Source: Clostridia bacterium
Lineage (GTDB): Bacteria; Bacillota_A; Clostridia; Christensenellales; Aristaeellaceae
Assembly (NCBI GenBank): GCA_900754775.1
Contig: CAAEDZ010000125.1
Location: forward strand, 1 to 6,750
Length of the DNA stretch: 6,750 nt
Direction: 5' to 3'
Shown here: positions 1 through 5,252 of the stretch, piece after piece
How the letters are laid out: each line of letters starts with the position of its first letter
How positions within the stretch are numbered: position 1 is the first letter of the stretch
Translations under genes and position numbers: made by a program
The notes under the pieces: model-generated
What the model was told of the DNA's origin: nothing
What the model saw: only the letters and a program-made list of their open reading frames with translations
Databases searched by the model: none

Positions 1-227
1 AAGGAGAGTTCGGGGTCGGGATAGAGGACGTCGCCCTCGGTGTCGTCAAAATACTGGACGTCGGGGTCGTTGTTCTCCGGGGTAATGGTGGCCTCGATCG
101 CGCCCGCGACTTTCTGCAGGTCGCCGTAGGTGGTGCTTTCCTCCGTATCGGCGGTGACGGGCGCAATGACGAGGTTTTTCAGGCCCACCGTAGACGATAC
201 GGTGGGCGCGGCAGTCGGGCTGGGCAT
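1..227 (-). CDS. Major tail protein, phi13-type (N-terminal 75 residues, cut by window edge)
   Basis: This is the start of a gene that runs off the left edge; 75 codons plus two bases are visible. The protein begins MPSPTAAPTVSSTVGLKNLV and continues with AGAIEATITPE (41-51) and an acidic stretch including YFDDTEGDVLYPDPE (59-73). The pattern of a GLKNL opening, a TYG segment, a predicted beta strand around an 'AIEATITPE' phrase and then an acidic 'DD' stretch is typical of phi13-family major tail proteins, which polymerise into the tail tube of siphophages. The ATG at 227 has a full AAGGAGG ribosome site ten bases upstream, fitting a highly expressed structural protein. It follows the gp10-like gene after a 24-bp gap, the usual place for the tube protein. 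The family call rests on recalled sequence style, and the C-terminal part is not visible. Confidence 0.8.
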   Translation of the reverse strand, partial: MPSPTAAPTVSSTVGLKNLVIAPVTADTEESTTYGDLQKVAGAIEATITPENNDPDVQYFDDTEGDVLYPDPELS

Positions 228-237
228 AGCGTGAATA

Positions 238-244
238 CCTCCTT
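238..244 (-). promoter_or_regulatory. Ribosome binding site of the major tail protein gene
   Basis: On the minus strand this reads AAGGAGG, ten bases before the ATG at 227. It is a perfect match to the 16S anti-Shine-Dalgarno core. It sits in the 24-bp gap after the gp10-like gene, so tube protein translation does not depend on coupling. Confidence 0.85.
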
Positions 245-251
245 CTTCAAA

Positions 252-686
252 TTACAAAAGCCCTCGGGCGTCGAGGGCCTGTCCGAGCAGTTGTTTGGCT
301 TTCTCGTAGGCTTCGTCCACGCCGCCGTCGAAGGCGGGGCGGATAAAGGGATGGGGCGGCGCGGGATGCGGCCCGCCGTGGCCGAATTCGACCGGCGAGG
401 CATACTCCGCGCCGCCGTCCGCGCGGTGCACGCCCACGGTGACGCGGTAGCCGCCGGAGCGCTTCTTTACCACGCGCCCGATGCGGATGGAGTTGTACAG
501 CGTTCCGCTGCGGCGCTTGGGATCGGTAGAGGCGTTGTGGAGCATCCGCGTAAGCACGGGCTGGGCGGCGGTCTGCAAAATGTAGTTGCAGGCGCGCGTG
601 CCGTTGCCGCCCGAGGCGCGCAACAGGTCGGCCATGCGTGCCACATCGTCGCGCAGTTCCACGCCGCCCTTGACTTCAAGGCTCAT
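252..686 (-). CDS. HK97 gp10-like neck / head-tail joining protein
   Basis: A 144-residue protein beginning MSLEVKGGVELRDDVARMAD. Two hallmarks of the HK97 gp10 family are visible: a central RSGTLYNSI motif (59-67), usually seen as 'tGxLrxSI', and a C-terminal EFGHGGPHPAPPHPFIRPAFD-like segment (about 100-120), the family's 'EFG...PxPFlrPAfd' signature. Family members act at the head-tail interface of siphophages. The ATG at 686 is chosen because it overlaps the upstream stop as ATGA and has GGGAGGAGG eight bases before it. A longer frame back to 839 is open but runs antiparallel to no ribosome site and would overlap the upstream gene almost fully. The gene is Pro/Gly-rich near its C-terminus, as expected of the family. 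The TAA stop is 24 bp before the tail tube gene. Confidence 0.88.
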   Translation of the reverse strand: MSLEVKGGVELRDDVARMADLLRASGGNGTRACNYILQTAAQPVLTRMLHNASTDPKRRSGTLYNSIRIGRVVKKRSGGYRVTVGVHRADGGAEYASPVEFGHGGPHPAPPHPFIRPAFDGGVDEAYEKAKQLLGQALDARGLL

Positions 687-1024
687 GCTTCCGCCTCCTC
701 CCAGCAGACCCACGTCCAAGCGATGAGGGTCTGATCTGTGTCGTCGTTGTAGGAATCGCCCTCCTCGCGCATGGCAAACCCGGCCCCGCGCATAGCGGCG
801 CGCACGCGGCGGATGGCGTCGGTGGGGTCGCCCGCGCACCAGAGGTTCAGGTAGACGTAGACCTCATAGCGCCGCAGGGCGTCGTCCCAGTGTTCCGTCT
901 CATAGGTCTGCGTGGTGTAGACCAGATACTGCTCCGGGGCGGTGGGGTTTTCAGCAGTGGCCTTCCACGCGCCCGCGAAAGCAGGGATGCCGGTGGACTT
1001 CAAGGCGTCCTGCACGCGCTTCAC
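683..1024 (-). CDS. Tail terminator / tail completion-like protein (DUF3168-like)
   Basis: A 113-residue protein starting at GTG 1024, directly after the TGA of the adaptor gene (TGAGTG); that in-frame TGA rules out any earlier start. A G-rich tract (AAAGGGGG) about eight to ten bases upstream could serve as ribosome site. The layout is an N-terminal helix (VQDALKSTGIPAFAG, 4-18), a strand-like EQYLVYTTQTYET (31-43), a second strand RYEVYVYLNLW (52-62), a helix TDAIRRVRAAMRGAGF (68-83) and a final strand TLIAWTWVCWE (99-109). This alpha/beta order and size match DUF3168/tail-terminator proteins, which cap the tail tube at the head-proximal end. The position between adaptor and tail tube agrees. 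No single diagnostic motif is present, so the family name is an inference. It ends in an ATGA overlap with the gp10-like gene. Confidence 0.62.
   Translation of the reverse strand: MKRVQDALKSTGIPAFAGAWKATAENPTAPEQYLVYTTQTYETEHWDDALRRYEVYVYLNLWCAGDPTDAIRRVRAAMRGAGFAMREEGDSYNDDTDQTLIAWTWVCWEEAEA
694..702 (-). promoter_or_regulatory. Ribosome binding site of the gp10-like gene, decides its start
   Basis: The minus strand reads GGGAGGAGG seven bases before the ATG at 686, inside the 3' end of the preceding gene. It supports the 686 start over the longer open frame that reaches 839. Confidence 0.75.
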
Positions 1025-1360
1025 TCAACGCACCCCCTTTGCGGATTCCGTGGTCAGCTTCAAATAGCGGCGCTTGAAGTCGTACTCGCCCAGCGCGGTG
1101 ATGTTCTGCTTTTCACCGTTCCACTTCACCCACATACCGGGCTGAACGTCCGCGCGCCAGCGGATGATGAAGGCCAGCCCACGCCCAGCGTTTTCGGCGT
1201 CGGCGGCGAAGAAATAGCGGGAGGAATCGTCCCCGGCGGCGGCCCACACGCGACAGACCACCTGATCCGTCTCCACGGGGTAACCGTTCTCGTTGACGGC
1301 ATTGACCGTCCGCCCGATCTCCACCAGATGGCGCAGCTCGCCGGGATGCGGGATTTTCAC
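1025..1360 (-). CDS. Head-tail adaptor / head closure protein (SPP1 gp16-like)
   Basis: A 111-residue protein starting MKIPHPGELRHLVEIGRTVN. The 'GELRH.v.I' opening, the following NENGYPVETD turn (23-32), the VVCRVWAA strand (34-41) and the C-terminal GMWVKWNGEKQNITALGEYD segment (75-94), then RYLKL (98-102), are characteristic of the phage head-tail adaptor family (SPP1 gp16 / head closure). These form a ring below the connector that stops DNA escaping the filled head. GTG 1360 is preferred because AAAGAGGTG lies six bases upstream and the conserved GELRH motif then falls near the N-terminus. An alternative TTG at 1402 would overlap the connector stop as TTGA and add 14 residues that look unlike the family. 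The gene's TGA at 1027-1025 is immediately followed by the next start. Confidence 0.87.
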   Translation of the reverse strand: MKIPHPGELRHLVEIGRTVNAVNENGYPVETDQVVCRVWAAAGDDSSRYFFAADAENAGRGLAFIIRWRADVQPGMWVKWNGEKQNITALGEYDFKRRYLKLTTESAKGVR

Positions 1361-1366
1361 GTCAAA

Positions 1367-1375
1367 CACCTCTTT
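1367..1375 (-). promoter_or_regulatory. Ribosome binding site of the head-tail adaptor gene, decides its start
   Basis: The minus strand reads AAAGAGGTG, followed by six bases and GTG at 1360. It falls in the 38-bp gap between the connector stop and the adaptor start and is the main reason to prefer 1360 over the upstream TTG at 1402. Confidence 0.72.
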
Positions 1376-1398
1376 CCGAACGAGCGCCAACGGCGCGG

Positions 1399-1683
1399 TC
1401 AAAACATCTCTTCGATGACGCGGTGCGGGTACAGCAGCGCGTGGAAGGCGCTGAGCATGGTGGCGTAAGCCGTCTTGTCGGAGCTGTCGCGGTATTCGTA
1501 GAAATGCGCGGCCATGAGCAGGATGGCGAGGCGCACCGGCTCCGGCGCGTCCGCGTCAAAGTCCGCGCGGCAGAAATCGTTGGCGGCGGCCTGCGCCTGT
1601 TTGAGCAGGGATTCCAGCAGGCCGTCCTCCTCATCGTGCTGGATGCGCAGATGCGTTTTCAGTTCAGCGACGGAAACGGTCAC
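1399..1683 (-). CDS. Head-tail connector protein, HK97 gp6-like
   Basis: A 94-residue, mostly helical protein beginning MTVSVAELKTHLRIQHDEED. The opening 'aELKtHLRIdhdeED.lLesLl..A' followed by AAANDFC (32-38), VRLAILLMAAHFYEYRD (50-66) and a C-terminal ALLYPHRV (82-89) is the classic signature of the gp6-like connector family (also called DNA packaging protein). This protein forms the first ring beneath the portal. Start is GTG 1683, overlapping the upstream TGA as GTGA; there is only a weak GGCGG-like element before it, so translation probably depends on coupling to the head fiber gene. Length is normal for the family. There is a 38-bp gap before the adaptor gene. Confidence 0.9.
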   Translation of the reverse strand: MTVSVAELKTHLRIQHDEEDGLLESLLKQAQAAANDFCRADFDADAPEPVRLAILLMAAHFYEYRDSSDKTAYATMLSAFHALLYPHRVIEEMF

Positions 1684-1943
1684 GCTTCATCGCCGCCCGC
1701 GTCAGCGCTCTCCATCAGGCCAGCGGCGCGCAGTTTGGACAGCAGCGCGTTGAAATCGTCCTTGAGCGCGGCGATGGTCGTGGCCACGCTGTCGGCCTGC
1801 GCGGGCAGCTGCGGCAGCTGCGCGGAGGGCAACAGCGCTTCGAGGCCCTCGACCTCCGCGCCGGGCAGGAACGTCAATTTTCCCCCGATGACCGTCTCTT
1901 TTCCACCGTGGGCGGTGTAGTTCCGGGTCTGGTAATCGCTCAT
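1680..1943 (-). CDS. Head fiber protein (phi29 gp8.5 / Phage_fiber_2-like)
   Basis: An 87-residue protein with the pattern NYTAHGGKETVIGGKLTF (8-25), GAEVEGLEAL (28-37) and then QADSVATTIAALKDDFNALL (49-68) and KLRAAGLM (70-77). This matches the short 'head fiber' proteins common downstream of capsid genes in Firmicutes phages and related by family to the N-terminal, capsid-binding part of the phi29 head fiber. The long fiber shaft of phi29 gp8.5 is missing, so this would be a minimal capsid decoration protein rather than an extended fiber. A short LPQLPAQ repeat lies at 43-49. ATG 1943 is preceded by GAGGGATCAAT, a fair ribosome site. It lies 24 bp after the capsid gene and ends in a GTGA overlap with the connector. 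Function is inferred from family and position. Confidence 0.75.
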   Translation of the reverse strand: MSDYQTRNYTAHGGKETVIGGKLTFLPGAEVEGLEALLPSAQLPQLPAQADSVATTIAALKDDFNALLSKLRAAGLMESADAGGDEA

Positions 1944-1967
1944 ATTGATCCCTCGCTTTCATGGCTG

Positions 1968-3170
1968 TCAGGCGCTTTTCTGCGCCAGTACCTTCACCGC
2001 CTCGGCCAGCACCAGCTTGCCGTCCACGCGCTGCGAGGCAAGGAAGCCCACCTGCCCGGTGGCGGCGTAGAGTTCGTTCAGCCGCTTGAAGGAGCGGCCC
2101 TGACGGTCGGCCACCCAGTAATAGCCGAGGTCGCCGAACAGGATGGTCTTGTTCCCGGCTGCGATGGCGGGCATATAGCTGGAGGTGTAGACCGGGCGGC
2201 CCAGCAACGTGTCGGGCTGGCCCGCCGTCAGGCTGGGCTGCCACAGGTAGTCGCCGTTGCCGTTCTTCAGCTTGCGGATGGCCTTGATGGTCGAATCGTT
2301 CATGATGAACACGGCGTTGCGGCGGTAGGGCGCGCGCAGGCTGTAATACAAGTCCATGACCTCGTCCATCGTAATGGCCGTGGCGCTGGCGGCGGTGACG
2401 CCGGTCTCCGCGCCGCCCGTGGTGTTGAGGATGCCGGTGGGCTTGCCGGTGCCATTGCCCGTGAAGAAGGCTTCTTCCTCGGCGGCCCCGATGCGGCGGG
2501 CAAACTCGCGGGCGATATAGGAAGGCAGGTCGAACACGGAATCGTTGAGCAATTCCTCCGAAACCTTGAGCATGGTCGCCAGCTTGTACGCACCGATGGA
2601 CACCTGCCCGAAGGAATCGTCGCTCTCGGGATAGGCGGCTTCCTCGTCGATCCACGAAGCCGTGCCCTTGGAGGCCACGACGGGGATCTTGCGGTCGCCG
2701 GAGGACGTGGAGATGACGTGGGCCAGCTGGCGGAAGATGTTCTGTTCCTCCAAGGCTTCAATGAGCGTGCGCTGGTACTCGTCCGGCGCGAGATAGCCGC
2801 CCTCCGATTCCACGCCGACCTGCAGGGCGTTGAGCACCTCGTGCGGCACGGACTTGGCGCGCATGGTGCGCCAGAAGGCCGCCTTGTATTCGTCCGTGGC
2901 GGTGTCGGTCTTGCCCTGATCAGCACCGGGTTCGGGGCGCGCGGTGAGGGGCTTGCCCACGGGCTGGCTCAGTTCGCGGTCAATGGCGGACTGACGCTCA
3001 AGGCGCTCGATCTCCCTGCCGAGATTGACCACGTCGGCCTCCATCCTGTCGTAGGTGGCGGCGTCCTCGGCGGACATCATGCCGTCCGCGCCGCGCTTGC
3101 TGTCGAGGAACGCTTTGGCGGCGTCCCACGCCTTGGCGCGCTTTTCGCGCAGTTCAAGAATCTGGTTCAT
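1968..3170 (-). CDS. Major capsid protein, HK97 gp5 family
   Basis: A 400-residue capsid protein. Residues 1 to about 75 are charged and coiled-coil-like (LELREKRAKAWDAAKAFLD; VVNLGREIERLERQ), matching the N-terminal delta domain that acts as internal scaffold. A flexible linker rich in P/G/D/T follows (about 70-95), then the mature HK97 fold: ALQVGVESEGGYLAPDEY (115-132), the E-loop region ending IDEEAAYPESDDSFGQ (174-189), the long helix KVSEELLNDSVFDLPSYIAR (202-221), EEEAFFTGNGTGKPTGIL (231-248), and a C-terminal AVFIMNDSTIKAIRKLK / GRPVYTSSYMP core. The prohead protease encoded just upstream probably cuts off the delta domain in the linker or shortly after; the exact site is not readable from sequence. 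ATG 3170 has AAGGAGG eight bases upstream, consistent with very high expression. Length fits the unprocessed family form. Confidence 0.96.
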   Translation of the reverse strand: MNQILELREKRAKAWDAAKAFLDSKRGADGMMSAEDAATYDRMEADVVNLGREIERLERQSAIDRELSQPVGKPLTARPEPGADQGKTDTATDEYKAAFWRTMRAKSVPHEVLNALQVGVESEGGYLAPDEYQRTLIEALEEQNIFRQLAHVISTSSGDRKIPVVASKGTASWIDEEAAYPESDDSFGQVSIGAYKLATMLKVSEELLNDSVFDLPSYIAREFARRIGAAEEEAFFTGNGTGKPTGILNTTGGAETGVTAASATAITMDEVMDLYYSLRAPYRRNAVFIMNDSTIKAIRKLKNGNGDYLWQPSLTAGQPDTLLGRPVYTSSYMPAIAAGNKTILFGDLGYYWVADRQGRSFKRLNELYAATGQVGFLASQRVDGKLVLAEAVKVLAQKSA

Positions 3171-3178
3171 GGAAAATT

Positions 3179-3185
3179 CCTCCTT
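3179..3185 (-). promoter_or_regulatory. Ribosome binding site of the major capsid gene
   Basis: The minus strand reads AAGGAGG with eight bases to the ATG at 3170. It is at optimum spacing and is one of the two strongest ribosome sites in the window, the other serving the tail tube gene. Confidence 0.88.
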
Positions 3186-3193
3186 TTTCGTAG

Positions 3194-3210
3194 GCCCCGC
3201 ATCGCGGGGC
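3194..3210 (-). other. Perfect GC hairpin upstream of the capsid gene
   Basis: A seven-base perfect inverted repeat (GCCCCGC / GCGGGGC) with a three-base loop lies in the protease-capsid gap, nine bases before the capsid AAGGAGG on the minus strand. No run of U follows it in the transcript direction (the next bases read CTACGAAAAAGG), so it is not a good intrinsic terminator. It may shield the 5' end of a processed capsid mRNA or insulate the capsid ribosome site, but this is inference. The structure is visible directly; its role is not. Confidence 0.6.
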
Positions 3211-3215
3211 TGTAG

Positions 3216-3237
3216 TGAGCGAAACTTGTTGAGCGAA
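3216..3237. repeat. Short direct repeat TGAGCGAA x2 in the protease-capsid gap
   Basis: TGAGCGAA occurs at 3216-3223 and again at 3230-3237 (TTCGCTCA on the coding strand), with a 14-base period, directly before the hairpin in transcript order. It is too short to call a mobile-element trace and may be chance in a short region. A protein-binding or promoter role cannot be shown; no convincing -35/-10 pair was found around it. Confidence 0.4.
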
Positions 3238-3252
3238 CGAAACGCCGGGCGG

Positions 3253-3969
3253 CTATCTGCCGCACGGTGCGGAGTACAAAAGCGCCAGCCTCTTTTCGAG
3301 GTCTGACGCTTTTACTCGGGGTTCGGGCTTGGGCGCGTGGGCTTTCAGCTTGTTCAGCAGGCAATTCGTGACCGCTCTGCTGGAATAGAGGAAGCTGTCC
3401 TCAGCATCCGCCTCCGCTTCCTCCCGCCTAAACATGATCTCGTCGCAGAAGCCCAGTTCCAGCGCCTTGTTTGCGTTCATCCACGTCTCCGCATCCATAA
3501 GATGCGACAGCCGCGTGCGCGACAGGCCGGTCTTGATCTCGTAGGCGTTGATGATGCTTTCCTTGACTTCGTCCAGCATCTGGATGGCGCGGCGCATTTC
3601 GTCGCTATCGCCCATGGCCACGGTAAGCGGGTTGTGGATCATCATGGTGGACACGGGCGACATGAGTACGCGCGTTCCCGCCATGGCGATGACCGAGGCG
3701 GCGCTGGCGGCGATGCCGTCCACCTTGACGGTGACGTCGCCGGGGTAGTCCATGAGCATGTTGTAGATCTGTGCCGCAGCCACGCAGTCGCCGCCGGGCG
3801 AGTTGATCCAGACCGTAATGGGGCCGGAGCCTGCGTTGAGGTCAGCCTTGAACAGCGCCGGGGTCACGTCGTCGTCAAACCAGCTTTCCTCGGCGATGGT
3901 GCCCTCCAGCCGCAGCACACGCGCGTCCGGGGCCGTCTCGTCGCGGATAAAGTTCCAGAATTTCTTCAC
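3253..3969 (-). CDS. Prohead maturation protease, ClpP-like (S14 family)
   Basis: A 238-residue serine protease of the ClpP fold that would trim the capsid delta domain inside the prohead. The fold's motifs appear in order: WINSPGGDCVAAAQIYN (54-70; oxyanion-side glycine loop), VDGIAASAASVIAMAG (83-98) with the nucleophile expected at Ser89, MMIHNPLT (109-116) with catalytic His112, and LMDAETWMNANKALELGFCDEI (157-178) with the likely third residue Asp159. A charged C-terminal tail of about 55 residues (EEAEADAEDS..., then a Lys/Arg-rich end) extends past the protease core, as in many phage versions. GTG 3969 overlaps the portal stop as GTGA and has AGAGGAG eight bases upstream. A much longer open frame extends upstream to 4299, but that part is the portal gene in another frame. 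An 82-bp gap separates it from the capsid gene. Confidence 0.94.
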   Translation of the reverse strand: MKKFWNFIRDETAPDARVLRLEGTIAEESWFDDDVTPALFKADLNAGSGPITVWINSPGGDCVAAAQIYNMLMDYPGDVTVKVDGIAASAASVIAMAGTRVLMSPVSTMMIHNPLTVAMGDSDEMRRAIQMLDEVKESIINAYEIKTGLSRTRLSHLMDAETWMNANKALELGFCDEIMFRREEAEADAEDSFLYSSRAVTNCLLNKLKAHAPKPEPRVKASDLEKRLALLYSAPCGR

Positions 3970-5252
3970 TTCCGCATCTCCTCTGCATTGGTCGTTTCTG
4001 TTTCTGTGGTCGAAGCCGTCCGGGTGGCGAACAGTCCGGCGTCCGCCAGTTTGGTCATGTTGCCGTTGATGAGGTACAGATCGCCACCCAGTTCCGCCGG
4101 GATGCGGTCGAGGTTTTCCAGCTCGCGGATGTCGTTCGCGCTCATCCAGCCGTTCTGCCGGGCCACGGCGTAGCCGTTCATGCGGCTCTGGTAGTCGCCG
4201 CGCAGAAGGCCTTCCACGTTGAAGCGCGCAAAGTAGCGCGGCTTCTCCGAGGGCAGCAGCAGCGAGCGGTGAATGGTCTGTTCCCAGCGGCTGATCCACG
4301 GCGAGAGCGTGTACTTCACAAATTCCAGCGACTGTTGCTCGATGTTCGAAAAGCTGCTCTTGTCGAGGTCGCCCACCATGTGCGGCGGCACGCGGAAAAT
4401 GCGCGCGATCTCGTCAATCTGAAACTTGCGCGTTTCCAGGAATTGCGCCTGCTCCGGTGAAATGGAGATGGGCTTATAGGTCATGCCCTCCTCCAGCACA
4501 GCGATGCGGTGGGCGTTCCTGCTGCCCTGATAGATGGCGTTCCACGAATCGCGCACGCGCTTGGGGTCTTTGACCACGCCGGGATGTTCCAGCACGCCGC
4601 CCGGCTGCGCGCCGTTCTGGTAGAAGGCCGCGCCGTATTCGTCGCAGGCCAGCCCCATGCCAATGGCCTGCTTTGCCATGGCGATGGGCGAATAGCCGAC
4701 CAGCCCGTCAAAGCCGAGGCCGGGGATGTGGAACACGTCCTCCGGCGCGAGCCGCACGATGGATTTTCTGCCCAGCGTGCGCGCGTCTGAGTCCGCCCGG
4801 AGGTACTCGTAGAAGATGCGCCCGGCGCTGTCCCTGTCCACGGTCATGCGATCCGGCATCAGGGGATAGAGCGCCGCCACCTCGCCGCGCCCATTGCGGA
4901 TGACCTGCGCGTAGGCGTTGCCCCAGAGGAGAAGGTGGGTCATAAGCGTCTCCCGGAAAGAAAAGGCGGACATCTCCGGGTTCGGCTCGTCGTGGAGCAG
5001 GTTGTAGAGCGGATGGCCGAGCGCCTTTTCCTTGCCGCCCGCATCGTTGTACTGGTAGAAGTGCAGCGGCAGCGAAGCGATGGCCTCGGCCAGAATCCGC
5101 ACGCAGGCGTAGACCGCCGACATCTGCATGGCGCTGCGCTCGTTGACTGCCTTGCCGGAAGCCGTGTTTCCGAAGAAAAACGAATAGCCGCTGCCGTTCA
5201 GCGAATTGCGCGGCTTGTCCCGCGCCTTGAACAGTCTGCCGAATACCGTCAT
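3966..5252 (-). CDS. Portal protein, HK97 gp3 family
   Basis: A 428-residue portal, which forms the twelve-subunit ring at one capsid vertex through which DNA enters and leaves. Family features are clear: an N-terminal SAVYACVRILAEAIASLPL (45-63), HPLYNLLHDEPNPEMSAFSF (80-99), LLLWGNAYAQVIRNGRGEV (107-125), the LYPLMPDRMTV segment (128-138), HIPGLGFDGLVGYSPI (175-190) and the strongly conserved EIARIFRVPPHMVGDLDKSS (281-300) followed by FSNIEQQSLEFVKYTLSPW (301-319). The C-terminus (after about 405) is a Thr/Glu-rich, low-complexity tail. ATG 5252 overlaps the terminase stop as ATGA, with AGAGGGG about a dozen bases upstream. Length is typical for Terminase_1-linked portals. The position between terminase and protease is canonical. 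Confidence 0.96.
   Translation of the reverse strand: MTVFGRLFKARDKPRNSLNGSGYSFFFGNTASGKAVNERSAMQMSAVYACVRILAEAIASLPLHFYQYNDAGGKEKALGHPLYNLLHDEPNPEMSAFSFRETLMTHLLLWGNAYAQVIRNGRGEVAALYPLMPDRMTVDRDSAGRIFYEYLRADSDARTLGRKSIVRLAPEDVFHIPGLGFDGLVGYSPIAMAKQAIGMGLACDEYGAAFYQNGAQPGGVLEHPGVVKDPKRVRDSWNAIYQGSRNAHRIAVLEEGMTYKPISISPEQAQFLETRKFQIDEIARIFRVPPHMVGDLDKSSFSNIEQQSLEFVKYTLSPWISRWEQTIHRSLLLPSEKPRYFARFNVEGLLRGDYQSRMNGYAVARQNGWMSANDIRELENLDRIPAELGGDLYLINGNMTKLADAGLFATRTASTTETETTNAEEMRK
3978..3984 (-). promoter_or_regulatory. Ribosome binding site of the protease gene, decides its start
   Basis: The minus strand reads AGAGGAG, eight bases before the GTG at 3969 and inside the last codons of the portal gene. 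Together with the GTGA overlap it fixes the start near the first residue of the recognisable protease. Confidence 0.7.

Noticed and set aside
1361..1402. TTG at 1402 as the head-tail adaptor start, giving a TTGA overlap like neighbouring junctions.
   Set aside because: GTG 1360 has an AAAGAGGTG ribosome site six bases upstream and places the GELRH motif near the N-terminus as expected; the added 14 residues do not resemble the family.
1702..2655. A 317-codon minus-strand frame overlapping capsid and head fiber genes.
   Set aside because: It is a frame-shifted reading of the capsid gene; it is Arg/His/Gly-rich and only reproduces downstream genes out of frame.
3194..3210. The GC hairpin as an intrinsic terminator between protease and capsid genes.
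   Set aside because: There is no U-tract after the stem on the coding strand, and termination before the capsid gene would make little sense without a promoter immediately downstream, which was not found.
1908..3215. A 435-codon open frame on the plus strand, antisense to the capsid gene.
   Set aside because: It mirrors the well-supported capsid gene, is rich in Gly/Ala/His/Val runs typical of antisense frames in GC-rich DNA, has no recognisable family and no ribosome site.
3337..4173. A 278-codon plus-strand frame opposite the protease and portal genes.
   Set aside because: It is antisense to two clear genes, has His/Val/Arg-rich low-information sequence and no convincing start signal.
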